Shown: piece by piece, positions 25,517 to 33,442 of the stretch
Position numbering within the stretch: position 1 is the stretch's first letter
Layout: each line of letters begins with the position of its first letter
NCBI GenBank assembly: GCA_014055525.1
Contig: WIAH01000010.1
Location: 1-64,000 of the forward strand
DNA: 64,000 nt
Direction of reading: 5' to 3'
DNA from: Nitrospira sp. CR1.3
Lineage (GTDB): Bacteria; Nitrospirota; Nitrospiria; Nitrospirales; Nitrospiraceae
The notes under the pieces: model-generated
Told to the model about the DNA's origin: nothing
The model's database searches: none
The model's input: the letters and a program-made list of their open reading frames with translations, nothing else
Translations under genes and position numbers: made by a program

Positions 25517-25731
25517 AACTGAAAGTTGATCACGAAGCCGATGCCCTCTACTTGACGTTGGATGACGCGGACGCGATGGAGTCCGAGGAGGTGTCTCCCG
25601 GCATCATCGTGGACTACAACGCTAAGGGCACGGTCGTCGGTATTGAGATGCTGCATCTTTCAAAAAGAACACCAAGGTTGGACTCAGGGAAGTTGGAATT
25701 CGAAACTGTTCCGGCTACCACACCACGGTGA
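25513..25731 (+). CDS. DUF2283-family protein, copy 1
   Basis: A 72-residue protein with the family core MKLKVDHEADALYLTLDDADAMESEEVSPGIIVDYNAKGTVVGIEMLHLSKR (given here in part: residues 1-15 strand, then SPGIIVDYN and VVGIEMLHLS). DUF2283 proteins are small beta-rich partners of DUF4258 and are candidate antitoxins. The start overlaps the DUF4258 stop (ATGA) and the end overlaps the next GTG start, giving a tightly coupled three-gene unit. Confidence 0.8.
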   Translation: MKLKVDHEADALYLTLDDADAMESEEVSPGIIVDYNAKGTVVGIEMLHLSKRTPRLDSGKLEFETVPATTPR

Positions 25732-25949
25732 CATCCTTGGCCGAAAAACTAAAAGTCTGGTTCGATCCGGAAGCGGACTATCTCGAAGTGCAGTTCAGGG
25801 ACGCTCCAGGGTCCATGCGTCCAACGGCTCACGATGCGGTCATGGAGCGGGTCGATGAGCAGGGGCATGTGCTGGGCTTCAGTGTGCTTGGCGTGAGCCG
25901 TTTCAAAAAGGATCATCCTCTGGAAGCTGAACTCATGACCGGCACATAA
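25728..25949 (+). CDS. DUF2283-family protein, copy 2
   Basis: A 73-residue relative of the preceding gene, starting with GTG inside its stop codon. It has KVWFDPEADYLEVQFRDAPG followed by MERVDEQGHVLGFSVLGVSRFKKD, a longer form of the DUF2283 end. The two copies are divergent in sequence, so they are not a recent duplication. A decayed third copy of this C-terminus lies at 28826-28879. Confidence 0.78.
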   Translation: MTSLAEKLKVWFDPEADYLEVQFRDAPGSMRPTAHDAVMERVDEQGHVLGFSVLGVSRFKKDHPLEAELMTGT

Positions 25950-26043
25950 AAGATGACGCAGATGGATTTGACCCGTCCGTGAAGCTTCCGACTTCGTCCT
26001 CGCATTGTCCTGACAGCACTGTTTTCGCGCCATTCTGTTTCAG

Positions 26044-27591
26044 ATGAGCCCCTCCGCCATCGTCCAAAAGCTCTGGAACTACTGCAACGTCCTGCGTGAC
26101 GATGGGATGAGCTATGGCGATTACGTCGAACAGTTGACGTATCTGCTCTTCCTTAAGATGGCCGACGAGCGGACCAAGCCGCCGTACCTGTCCGCGCGCG
26201 ACGCGCAGGCGGGCAAGCCAGCCAGCATTGTCCCCGAACACTACAGTTGGCAAAGCCTGCTCAAGAAAGACGGCGATGAGCTGTTCGACCACTACCGCCA
26301 CAGCCTGGAGAAGCTCGGCAATGAGAAGGGCCTGCTCGGACTGATCTTCAACAAGTCTCAGAACAAGTTCCAAGACCCCGCCAAGCTCCGCCGTCTTATA
26401 GTGGACTTAATCGACAAGGAAGACTGGTCGGCGATGAGCGCGGATGTGAAGGGTGATGCCTACGAGGGTCTGCTCCAAAAAAACGCCGAAGACGTGAAGG
26501 GCGGCGCCGGCCAATACTTCACGCCGCGCCCTCTCATCCAAGCCATGGTGGACTGTGTCGCGCCGAAGCCGGGCGACACGATCTGCGATCCTGCCTGCGG
26601 AACCGGCGGGTTCCTGCTTGCCGCGCACGATTATGTGGTGAAGCACAACCCCAATCTGACGAAGGCCGAAAAGAAGAAGCTCAAGGAAGAAACGCTCAAA
26701 GGCTATGAGTTGGTGCAGAGCGTCGTGCGCCTCTGCGCCATGAATTTGCTGCTGCACGGTATCGGCTCGCAGGATTACGAGCCGATCGAAGCGGCCGATT
26801 CCCTCGCCTCAGATCCAGGCGAGCGCTTCAACATCGTGCTGACGAATCCTCCGTTCGGCAAGAAGAGTAGCTACACGGTCGTCGGGCAGGAGGGTGAAGT
26901 CTCGAAGGAGCGAGAAACCTACGAACGTGACGACTTCTGGGCAACCACCTCAAACAAGCAACTGAACTTCGTTCAGCATGTGAAGACCATCCTCGCGGTG
27001 AATGGCCGTGCCGCAGTCGTCGTCCCTGACAATGTGCTATTCGAAGGCGGAGCAGGGGAGACGGTCCGCCGCAAGCTGCTCCATGACTGCGATGTGCATA
27101 CGCTGCTGCGTCTCCCGACTGGGCTCTTCTATGCCCAAGGGGTCAAGGCGAACGTGCTCTTCTTCGACAAGAAACCGGCGAGCGAAACACCCTGGACCAA
27201 GAAACTCTGGATCTACGACCTCCGCACCAACCAACACTTCACGCTCAAGACCAACCCGCTCAAGCGCGAAGATTTAGATGAGTTCGTGAAGGGCTACAAC
27301 GGCCTGAATGGCCGGACCGACGAGCGGTCCGGGGGCAACCGCCACGAGCGCAAGGCCACTTGGTCCGAGAAGAAACCCGACGGCCGTTGGCGCGCGTACG
27401 ATTATGACGACATCATCGCCCGCGACAAAGCCAGCCTCGACATCTTCTGGCTCAAAGACGAATCCCTCGAAGCCTCCGACAATCTTCCCGACCCCGACGT
27501 GATCGCGCAGGAAATCGTCGCCGACCTCGAATCGGCTCTAGAGCAATTCCGGTTGATTGCGAATGATCTGGGCGGGGAATCTTCTGGTTAG
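26044..27591 (+). CDS. hsdM: Type I restriction-modification DNA methyltransferase subunit
   Basis: A 515-residue N6-adenine methyltransferase. The N-terminal helical domain (residues 1-140) contains YVEQLTYLLFLKMADERT. The SAM-binding motif DPACGTGGFL lies at 182-191 and the catalytic NPPFG at 268-272. AGQYFTPRPLI precedes them, as usual for HsdM. With HsdS it methylates the host site, and with HsdR it forms the restriction complex. It lies 94 bp after the DUF2283 pair. There is no strong ribosome-binding site before the ATG. Confidence 0.93.
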   Translation: MSPSAIVQKLWNYCNVLRDDGMSYGDYVEQLTYLLFLKMADERTKPPYLSARDAQAGKPASIVPEHYSWQSLLKKDGDELFDHYRHSLEKLGNEKGLLGLIFNKSQNKFQDPAKLRRLIVDLIDKEDWSAMSADVKGDAYEGLLQKNAEDVKGGAGQYFTPRPLIQAMVDCVAPKPGDTICDPACGTGGFLLAAHDYVVKHNPNLTKAEKKKLKEETLKGYELVQSVVRLCAMNLLLHGIGSQDYEPIEAADSLASDPGERFNIVLTNPPFGKKSSYTVVGQEGEVSKERETYERDDFWATTSNKQLNFVQHVKTILAVNGRAAVVVPDNVLFEGGAGETVRRKLLHDCDVHTLLRLPTGLFYAQGVKANVLFFDKKPASETPWTKKLWIYDLRTNQHFTLKTNPLKREDLDEFVKGYNGLNGRTDERSGGNRHERKATWSEKKPDGRWRAYDYDDIIARDKASLDIFWLKDESLEASDNLPDPDVIAQEIVADLESALEQFRLIANDLGGESSG

Positions 27592-27605
27592 TGGGGAAAA
27601 ACAAC

Positions 27606-27622
27606 GGGGACATTCTGGTTTT
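27606..27622. repeat. GGGGACATTCT element
   Basis: GGGGACATTCTGGTTTT, the same short motif found beside the REP-associated transposase at 29871 and in inverted orientation at 30756. This is the first of several copies between hsdM and the transposase. Confidence 0.65.
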
Positions 27623-27682
27623 CGCCATCATTCACCGTAGCAAGACCGCTGGTTTGACAGTTTAATGCTGGTATTTCGTCGC

Positions 27683-27821
27683 GGAGGAAAAAACGGGGAC
27701 ATTCTACTTTTTCTCAGACGGGTTCCAACTTTCGGGGCCGTCCCAGTGGGCGCAGACTCGCTTCAAGTCCCAAGGCCATCGCGGCTCTTCCCCCACCCAG
27801 ACCGGCGAACAAATGGAGTGC
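27683..27821 (-). pseudogene. Decayed 3' fragment of a REP-associated transposase
   Basis: About 139 bp match 29865-30003, the 3' end and downstream repeat of the intact transposase, with roughly ten differences. It includes the motif ACGGGGACATTCTACTTTTT at its border. Only the last 35-40 codons are represented. The following 27822-28166 shows no recognisable gene. Confidence 0.82.
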
Positions 27822-28166
27822 CTTAAGAAAGGATTGAAGGGCGAACAGGTACCTGGAGTCTTTTCAACGCTGTGTGACCCCTCCAATATGGCCGAGATGA
27901 ACAATGGAGATGGCTGCGAAAAAAGATTCCTGACGGCTTCGGACACGGCGTAGAATTTCATTTGGGACCTTCTCCACGTTCCACGCTCGTTGCATTTCTC
28001 GAAGGTTATGATTGGCGTCATGGAAACCCAAAGGGTGTGCCTATGGTGGGTTGTACGCCTGGTTCAATGCCTAGGTCCAGAAATCGTGTCAGGAACAGTG
28101 TTTCTGCGCCAGGAATCGTTCACAAACTCGAATTCGCGCCCGAAGCAAGGCAACGAGCGAAATGCG

Positions 28167-28490
28167 TTATGGTGCAAAAAGTTCTGCGAGAAGGGCAAGC
28201 ACGTGCGCGCGGGTTTCATCGTCAATCTTGCCCATGCGTTTGACCAGCCGAGTCTTGTCCACCGTTCTAATTTGGTCCAACACGATCTGGCCATTCTTCC
28301 CCTTGAAACGAAGAGGAACCCGCGTTGGATAGGCTCTCCCCTTCGTCGTCATGGGAGCTATGATCACCGTATCGATATGACGATTCATTTCATCGGGAGA
28401 GATGACAAGGCAAGGACGGGTTTTGCGGATTTCTCTGCCTTCGGTGGGATCTAGTCGTACCAGGAATACATCGAAACGGGAGGCTACCAC
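28167..28490 (-). CDS. mazF: MazF/PemK-family toxin
   Basis: A 107-residue endoribonuclease toxin. The family signature is present: RFDVFLVRLDPTEGREIRKTRPCLVISPDEMN (in pieces), IAPMTTKGRAYPTRV, GQIVLDQIRTVDKTRLV and the final helix RAHVLALLAELF. The conserved Arg in KTRPCLV and the Thr in APMTT are the catalytic residues by homology. The start chosen is the GTG at 28490, which overlaps the mazE stop by seven bases; a GTG at 28511 is also open. Confidence 0.88.
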   Translation of the reverse strand: MVASRFDVFLVRLDPTEGREIRKTRPCLVISPDEMNRHIDTVIIAPMTTKGRAYPTRVPLRFKGKNGQIVLDQIRTVDKTRLVKRMGKIDDETRAHVLALLAELFAP

Positions 28491-28738
28491 TTCCAGTCTT
28501 CCCGGTCCCACTCAGATGTCGATGAGGCCTCAGAATCGAGCAACTGGTCATCTCCTTGCCGATGCATCTCCTCGAACGCCTGATCCCAGCTGGCTCGCGA
28601 TTTGGCGGCAGACCGTATCACCAACTGCCCCTGTTGCACGATCAGATCAACGGCGCCGTGAAGATTGCACTGCTCGATCACGGCCTTCGGGATCCTGAGT
28701 CCTTGAGAATTTCCGATACGTACGACCCGAGCCTTCAT
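28484..28738 (-). CDS. mazE: MazE-type AbrB-fold antitoxin
   Basis: An 84-residue antitoxin. The N-terminal swapped-hairpin DNA-binding domain is clear (VVRIGNSQGLRIPKAVIEQC, residues 5-24, then VDLIVQQGQLVIRS), followed by an acidic, probably disordered toxin-binding tail rich in Asp, Glu and Trp (SEWDREDWKW). GGGAGGA lies before the ATG. It is cotranscribed with mazF and likely represses the promoter at 28774-28805. Confidence 0.88.
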   Translation of the reverse strand: MKARVVRIGNSQGLRIPKAVIEQCNLHGAVDLIVQQGQLVIRSAAKSRASWDQAFEEMHRQGDDQLLDSEASSTSEWDREDWKW

Positions 28739-28773
28739 TGCCAGGTCCTCCCAAAGAGAGATGAAAGCAACCG

Positions 28774-28805
28774 TGTAATTACATTGGACTTACTACTCCT
28801 GTCAA
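28774..28805 (-). promoter_or_regulatory. mazEF promoter with palindromic operator
   Basis: On the minus strand TTGACA (28805-28800) is followed after 16 bp by TGTAAT (28783-28778). The -10 hexamer is part of the perfect 10-bp palindrome TGTAATTACA (28774-28783), a plausible MazE-MazF binding site. The predicted leader is about 30 nt. Confidence 0.6.
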
Positions 28806-28825
28806 GGCATGTGAGAAAGAAAAGA

Positions 28826-28879
28826 GGTTCGCCGTGCTCGGCGTCAGCCGTTTCAAGAAAGACCATCTACTCGCCAAGA
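28826..28879 (+). pseudogene. DUF2283 C-terminal remnant
   Basis: Eighteen codons read FAVLGVSRFKKDHLLAKK, matching FSVLGVSRFKKDHPLEAE at the end of the DUF2283 gene at 25728-25949. No upstream portion is left. A GGGGGACATTCTGG element begins 6 nt later. Together with the mazEF neighbour it marks this interval as a graveyard of small toxin-antitoxin genes. Confidence 0.75.
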
Positions 28880-28884
28880 AACAA

Positions 28885-28952
28885 GGGGGACATTCTGGAT
28901 TACTTCCACACGCTGCCGCTTCTCCAGAAAATAATTCAGAATGTCCCCATTC
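28885..28952. repeat. Pair of opposed GGGGACATTCT elements
   Basis: GGGGGACATTCTGG at 28885-28898 and its inverted counterpart AGAATGTCCCCATT at 28939-28952 face each other over 40 nt. They match the motif next to the transposase at 29896-30564. No gene is supported in 28953-29113. Confidence 0.65.
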
Positions 28953-29113
28953 TGCGTCCCCCCGGCTGTTTGAGCCGCTGCGGCGGGTTTGCAGGCTTCA
29001 GCAAGTTAGGAGATCGTGGCAGACGCGCGGTCCGCGTCGCCTGTCGTCCGCAACCTTGACGCGGACCTCCCAATTGTCTTTGTGACTGTCCGGAGAGGTG
29101 CAGGTCGATCCAG

Positions 29114-29320
29114 TCAGGCGTCCACAGTGACGCTTTTGATGGCGGCTTTCACCTTCGCCAGCACCTCAGGCGGTGGAGAAACCATCTTGTGCGCGATTTT
29201 CGCATGGTCGCCTGCCAAGCGCATCACTTCGTCCTCCGTCTCAGCGCGCACCATGAAGGCGCAACCCCCATTCGGATCTACATCCAGACAGCCAAGCTGT
29301 TTGTAGTTCTTCTTCGCCAT
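29114..29320 (-). CDS. DUF1059-family small protein
   Basis: A 68-residue protein: MAKKNYKQLGCLDVDPNGGC is the DUF1059 start, with CAFMVRAETEDEVMRLAGDHAKIAH (in part) supplying the two conserved cysteines and the His. The family has no known function; a metal or redox role has been guessed from the cysteines. GGAGG stands before the ATG at 29320, so the 11 additional upstream codons that are open are not used. A good promoter lies at 29374-29403. Confidence 0.85.
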   Translation of the reverse strand: MAKKNYKQLGCLDVDPNGGCAFMVRAETEDEVMRLAGDHAKIAHKMVSPPPEVLAKVKAAIKSVTVDA

Positions 29321-29373
29321 GAGACCTCCTGCTGGTGAAGGGTGGGAACACAACTCTAGGACGATGCTGAAAA

Positions 29374-29403
29374 ATGCTAGGCCCTCGACCGGAAAGTTGT
29401 CAA
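29374..29403 (-). promoter_or_regulatory. Sigma-70-like promoter for the DUF1059 gene
   Basis: On the minus strand TTGACA (29403-29398) and TAGCAT (29379-29374) are 18 bp apart, giving a leader of about 45 nt before the start at 29320. Confidence 0.5.
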
Positions 29404-29450
29404 GGGTGCCGACACCGGAAATGAGGGGGCCATAGATGAAAGAAACTACA

Positions 29451-29810
29451 CTAGTCCGACGAGCCCCCCATGAAGTGTAGCGGCTTGTCCCCCGTCAGGT
29501 TTTGCGGCTGAACAATGTAATGGCCCGTCATGGTCGGACCCCAGATCGCCTTGGCGATGTCCGTATTTCCTGCTGTCATCACCCAAGCCAGACCTCCCAC
29601 GACGCCTCCACCGACCGCATAGACGACCTTGACCGCTCCATAGGGCACGGTCGCCAGCCAGCTGGCCGCCTGCAGTCCTGCTCCACCCGGAGTCCCCGAG
29701 TCGTCTGCCGCAATCGCTGGTTCCCCTCCCAAGGCGATGAGCAACGCCATGGCGGTTATGACTGCAACATCCTGCATGCGCCACAGGCATGCGCGGCTCC
29801 TGCTTCTCAT
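29451..29810 (-). CDS. Small exported glycine-rich protein
   Basis: A 119-residue protein with a signal peptide (MQDVAVITAMALLIALGG, cleavage near AIAADD). The mature part has a glycine-zipper-like hydrophobic segment AVKVVYAVGGGVVGGLAWVMTAG that could insert in a membrane, followed by TDIAKAIWGPTMTGHYIVQPQNLTG. AAGGAG precedes the ATG at 29810. The longer upstream frame includes sequence from the transposase repeat and is not credible. The function is unknown; the mature end WGPTMTGHYIV may be a lineage-specific family. Confidence 0.65.
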   Translation of the reverse strand: MRSRSRACLWRMQDVAVITAMALLIALGGEPAIAADDSGTPGGAGLQAASWLATVPYGAVKVVYAVGGGVVGGLAWVMTAGNTDIAKAIWGPTMTGHYIVQPQNLTGDKPLHFMGGSSD

Positions 29811-29870
29811 GTGTGTGCTCCTTGTTGGACGTGCGCGGCCACGAATGAGCGCATTATAGCTGAAGGAGGA

Positions 29871-29897
29871 AAAAACGGGGACATTGTACTTTTTCTC
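29871..29897. repeat. GGGGACATT element at the 3' side of the REP transposase
   Basis: AAAAACGGGGACATTGTACTTTTTCTC overlaps the last codon of the transposase gene (motif ACGGGGACATTGTACTTTTT). With the inverted copy at 30756-30772 it brackets the gene. Confidence 0.7.
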
Positions 29898-30564
29898 AGA
29901 CGGGTTCCAGCTTTCGGGGCCGTCCCAGTGGGCGCAGACTCGCTTCAAGTCCCAAGGCCATCGCCGCTCCTGCCACCCACGCCGGCGAACCAAATGGCGT
30001 GCCTCGGTTCACGCTCATCCGAATCTGCTGCAACCGGGACGGAGGTTCCTCCTCGTTGATCCATGACAGCCATGGCGTCGGCCTCGTCACGGGTCCGATC
30101 TCTAGTGATGGGGGACCAGCGGAGTCAGCCCACTGCCGCGCACTCGACCATCGCCAGTCCCCCGCGCGGGTGACCAACTGCGCTCGGATCGGATTCTGTT
30201 CGATGTACCGCAACACCGTGAGCAAATGCTCGTCCTGTTCGATCGGGAACGCTTTGAACCGTCCCTGCCAGACGTGCCCGCTCGACTCATACCATCGATG
30301 ATAGCGGCGGACGTGCGCCGTCAGAAGCCACTGCATCCAGCGACTCAGATCGCCGTCGCGGTACGGCCACAGCGCCAGATGAAAATGATTGGGCATGAGA
30401 CAATAGGCCAGCAGCCGCATGGGCACTCGCTGCATAGCCTCGCTCAGCAGCGTGATGAACGCGCGATAATCCCCATCGGCATGAAACACCTGGCACCGAC
30501 CGTTGCCACGATTGATGACGTGATAGCAGTAACCTCCTACGGAAGCCCGGGCAGTCCGCGGCAT
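29896..30564 (-). CDS. rayT: REP-associated tyrosine transposase
   Basis: A 222-residue Y1-type HUH nuclease related to IS200/IS605 transposases. PRTARASVGGYCYHVINRGNG opens the family; the HUH motif is in LMPNHFHLALWP (H60, H62), and the catalytic tyrosine is in LRYIEQNPIRAQL. VWQGRFKAFPIEQDEHLL is also typical. Such enzymes are single-copy housekeeping-like genes thought to spread REP repeats. Repeats in opposite orientation flank it (29871-29897 and 30756-30772). It appears intact. Confidence 0.92.
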   Translation of the reverse strand: MPRTARASVGGYCYHVINRGNGRCQVFHADGDYRAFITLLSEAMQRVPMRLLAYCLMPNHFHLALWPYRDGDLSRWMQWLLTAHVRRYHRWYESSGHVWQGRFKAFPIEQDEHLLTVLRYIEQNPIRAQLVTRAGDWRWSSARQWADSAGPPSLEIGPVTRPTPWLSWINEEEPPSRLQQIRMSVNRGTPFGSPAWVAGAAMALGLEASLRPLGRPRKLEPV

Positions 30565-30755
30565 GCTGGTTACTTCTCCTCAGTCTGATTGGAGATGCTG
30601 TTCAGTGCGCGCTTCTACGCGGAATGCCTGGTGCGGTCAAGGGAAAAACCCTAGGAGGATGCAGCGAGAATACCAGTATTAGGCGCCGAGCATGAGCCGA
30701 TGCACGAATCAAACGCGCTGGCTTTGGCTTCCACGGCGAGACCGCACGAGAAATG

Positions 30756-30772
30756 TAGAATGTCCCCGTTTT
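30756..30772. repeat. Inverted GGGGACATTCTA element upstream of the REP transposase
   Basis: TAGAATGTCCCCGTTTT is the reverse complement of the AAAACGGGGACATTCTA form seen at 27690-27706. It lies 190 bp before the transposase start. The remaining gap 30565-30806 shows no gene. Confidence 0.68.
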
Positions 30773-30806
30773 GCCCGCGTTGACAAGCGTTTGACCAGCG
30801 CCGAGA

Positions 30807-32054
30807 ATGACGCGCGTGTCGAGCACACCGATCGACATACGAGTCCGCCAGCCCAACGCAACCGGGTCGGACGATGAACCGACCTTCCCTCCGTACAACG
30901 GCCCGGCGTTGTTCTCCTATGGGTTCAGACCGTTCTTTCTCGGCGGCGCGTTATTTGCCGGTGTCGCCGTGCCGGTCTGGGTCTTGACCTTCGCCGGCGC
31001 GATCGGCTCCAGCTTCCTCTATGCACCACGAGAGTGGCATGTCCACGAGATGCTGTTCGGGTTTCTGCCCGCCGTGATGACCGGCTTTCTCCTGACGGCC
31101 ATTCCAAACTGGACCGGGCGCTTGCCGCTGCGAGGCATGCCGTTGGTGTCCTTGTGGGTCTTGTGGCTGGCTGGACGGCTGTTCGTCGCAGCACCGGGGC
31201 CCATTCCGGTGATCGCCGCCGTCATCGATGCGAGCTTTCTTGTCATGTTGGCCACGTTCGTGTGGCGTGAGATTGCGGCAGCAGGAAGCTGGGATCGGTT
31301 GCCGATCGGCCTGTTGATCAGCCTCTATACCGGCACCAATATTCTGTTTCATGTGCTGGCGTTGCACGGCTCGGCGACGGATGTGCCGGAGCGGTTGGCG
31401 CTTTCGATCATCCTCTTGCTGTTGACCGTCATCGGCGGGCGAGTCACGCCGGTCTTCACCGGTGAATACTTGAAAGAGCAGCGCATCACCATCCAGTCTG
31501 CATCTTTTTCTTTCGTCGATCGCCTGTCGATGCTGCTTGTCCTGATCGCCGCCTTGGCCTGGATCGTTCAGCCCGAAGGTCAGGCGGCCGGAGCATTGTT
31601 TATCGCGGCCGGCCTGGCGAACCTCATTCGCCTCTCGCGCTGGCGAGGCTGGATGGCGTGGCGCGAGCCCTTGGTGTTCATCCTCACTGTGGGCTATGGA
31701 TGGGTTGCGCTGTCGTTGCTTGCCCTTGGAGGCGCGCTTCTTGACATGCTGCCTGCCGCGAACGCCGCGCATGCGTTGACGACCGGAGCGGTGGGCACGA
31801 TGACGCTCGCGATCATGACGCGCGCAAGCTTGGGGCACACGGGACGGCCGAAGCATGCCGGGCCCGTCACGGTCGCCATCTATCTGCTGGTCAACCTTGG
31901 CGCAATCGTGAGAGTCTTTACGCCAGCCTCCGAGGCGACGACGGGACTGACACATCTCCTGCTCGGCATGGCGGCAGGTGGCTGGAGCGGCGCCTATTTG
32001 CTCTTTGCACTCGTCTATGGTGCCATCCTTGTTCGTCCAAGCCTCGACGAGTGA
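30807..32054 (+). CDS. nnrS: NnrS-family membrane protein
   Basis: A 415-residue polytopic membrane protein (about 12 helices). The family signature includes LFSYGFRPFFLGGALFAG, WHVHEMLFGFLPAVMTGFLLTAIPNWTGR (in part) and later GGRVTPVFTG. The conserved His residues (WHVHEM) are thought to bind haem and copper. NnrS is linked to protection against nitric oxide and related stress in denitrifiers, and would suit an organism exposed to nitrite. The start could be a few codons later, since residues 1-30 look unstructured. It stands alone, before a small exported protein. Confidence 0.87.
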   Translation: MTRVSSTPIDIRVRQPNATGSDDEPTFPPYNGPALFSYGFRPFFLGGALFAGVAVPVWVLTFAGAIGSSFLYAPREWHVHEMLFGFLPAVMTGFLLTAIPNWTGRLPLRGMPLVSLWVLWLAGRLFVAAPGPIPVIAAVIDASFLVMLATFVWREIAAAGSWDRLPIGLLISLYTGTNILFHVLALHGSATDVPERLALSIILLLLTVIGGRVTPVFTGEYLKEQRITIQSASFSFVDRLSMLLVLIAALAWIVQPEGQAAGALFIAAGLANLIRLSRWRGWMAWREPLVFILTVGYGWVALSLLALGGALLDMLPAANAAHALTTGAVGTMTLAIMTRASLGHTGRPKHAGPVTVAIYLLVNLGAIVRVFTPASEATTGLTHLLLGMAAGGWSGAYLLFALVYGAILVRPSLDE

Positions 32055-32115
32055 CGGTGCTCGAATGGTATGATGAGCGTCGCGGTCACGATATTTTCTT
32101 CTTGATAAGGAGATC

Positions 32116-32532
32116 ATGACGATGAAGCTGAATGTTTTCAGCGCCGGACTGTTTCTGAGTGCTTTCCTGTTCGCCGGAGTCTGTCTTGCCGCGGACCCGG
32201 CCGAGGTGGAGAAGTATGTGAGGGCCCGTATTGATATCGGCGAGATGATGACGAACTACTTCAAAGGCGGAGAAACGTTCGGACAGGGGCAGGCTCCGTC
32301 GGAGGAGAAGCGGCGTGAGATGGGCAAGGATATCAATGCCAAGCTGAGCACCGTGCTGTCCAAGTACGGTCTGACGGTGGAGGAGTATCGCGCCCATAGC
32401 AAAGAGGTCTTTGCCGACGAGGCGGCAGTGAAGGGCTTTCTGAACGAACATCCGGATCTGAAGCAGCGCTATGAAGCTCTTCCGCTGGATCGGATGGGCA
32501 GGGGCGGCGGCACAGGACGGGGATACCAGTGA
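32116..32532 (+). CDS. Small exported helical protein
   Basis: A 138-residue protein with a signal peptide (cleavage near CLAADP). The mature part is charged and mostly helical: DPAEVEKYVRARIDIGEMM, DINAKLSTVLSKYGLTVEEYRAH and FLNEHPDLKQRYEAL; the end is glycine-rich (GRGGGTGRGYQ). AAGGAGATC lies before the ATG. No known family is recognised. It follows nnrS after 61 nt and may share its transcript. Confidence 0.65.
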   Translation: MTMKLNVFSAGLFLSAFLFAGVCLAADPAEVEKYVRARIDIGEMMTNYFKGGETFGQGQAPSEEKRREMGKDINAKLSTVLSKYGLTVEEYRAHSKEVFADEAAVKGFLNEHPDLKQRYEALPLDRMGRGGGTGRGYQ

Positions 32533-32875
32533 GCAGGACTGCTCCAGAGACAAGAATCAGGAGACAATGCTACTTCGTTCCAGCAACAATGGCCCCCACG
32601 GAATTCGTCTTCTATCGTACCCGCATCCGTCTGCAACCACTCTAAAAACCACTCGCCGCAGCGTGACCACACCTCATTAACCATCTGAAAAGATAGGTGT
32701 TTCCCTGATTGCCCTTGCTCCAAGTTCTTGGCCCTTCCTATTCATACGCCGCCCTGCGACATGGGAACGATGGGCCCTAAGATCATTGGGGTAATCCGGC
32801 CCGAGCACTTGGCCGGCATTCGACACCGTTGACTTCTTCCTGGGCACCCCTTAGCATCTCTCCCCCCGGTACCCC
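32533..32875. other. 343-bp gap without a recognised feature
   Basis: The open frames here have no signal peptide, family motif or good ribosome-binding site. No repeat family from elsewhere in the window is visible. It probably holds the promoter of the next gene. Confidence 0.4.
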
Positions 32876-33310
32876 ATGGACACCAAATTCACCGTCATGG
32901 GCATTAACACTGCGTTGAATGTGATTGAGCAGTGTACTGCGATCTTGAAGGTGTGGACTACCAAGGAGCCGGACGATCCGACGAAGCGAGCCCTCTCCGA
33001 CGCCCTTGAGTCTGTGGATGAATCACTCCGCCTGGCCAAATCTGAGATCGCTCAGGGCTATGACTATCCGCTCTGTCTGATGCATTTCCCGCCCGGCATC
33101 ATGGTCAAGACCAAATCCGATGGTGAGTTGCTGTGGTGGAGATGTTCTGATTGCGGAACTCTCACGGGCGAGAAGGAGGCCGCGCAGAACATGCGGCACC
33201 TCGCGCAACGTCTGCGTGAACGCTATCCCCGGCTGAGAGTGCAGCAGATTACCTTGGAGCAGGCCAAAGTCCTGCGTCAGGCGCTACGGTTTCAGGCATC
33301 ATCATCATGA
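32876..33310 (+). CDS. Uncharacterised soluble protein with CxxC
   Basis: A 144-residue protein. The N-terminal half is helical (GINTALNVIEQCTAILKVWT, then RALSDALESVDESLRLAKSE); the middle has WWRCSDCGTLTG, a single CxxC that may hold half a zinc site, and the C-terminus ends RERYPRLRVQQITLEQAKVL. No signal peptide or membrane segment is present. No family is recognised. The composition matches its neighbours, so it is probably native. Confidence 0.5.
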   Translation: MDTKFTVMGINTALNVIEQCTAILKVWTTKEPDDPTKRALSDALESVDESLRLAKSEIAQGYDYPLCLMHFPPGIMVKTKSDGELLWWRCSDCGTLTGEKEAAQNMRHLAQRLRERYPRLRVQQITLEQAKVLRQALRFQASSS

Positions 33311-33442
33311 CACCGGACCAAGCTGCAGAACTGCCGGAAGCCGGCTGAAACGTCGCCTGAGCCAGCCTCGTTTTCGCGAACTCCTCCCTGTTCTCTTTGC
33401 TTTCCAAACCCTTCCTGCCGATGTATCCTGCGGCAGCTCTGA

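Noticed and set aside
27704..28021. A 105-codon minus-strand frame between hsdM and mazF
   Set aside because: Its C-terminal part is an out-of-frame reading of the decayed transposase fragment and the rest lacks homology or start signals.
18299..30564. A complete mobile island with integrase and attachment sites
   Set aside because: No integrase, tRNA target or flanking direct repeats were found; the region looks like a hotspot built by successive small insertions.
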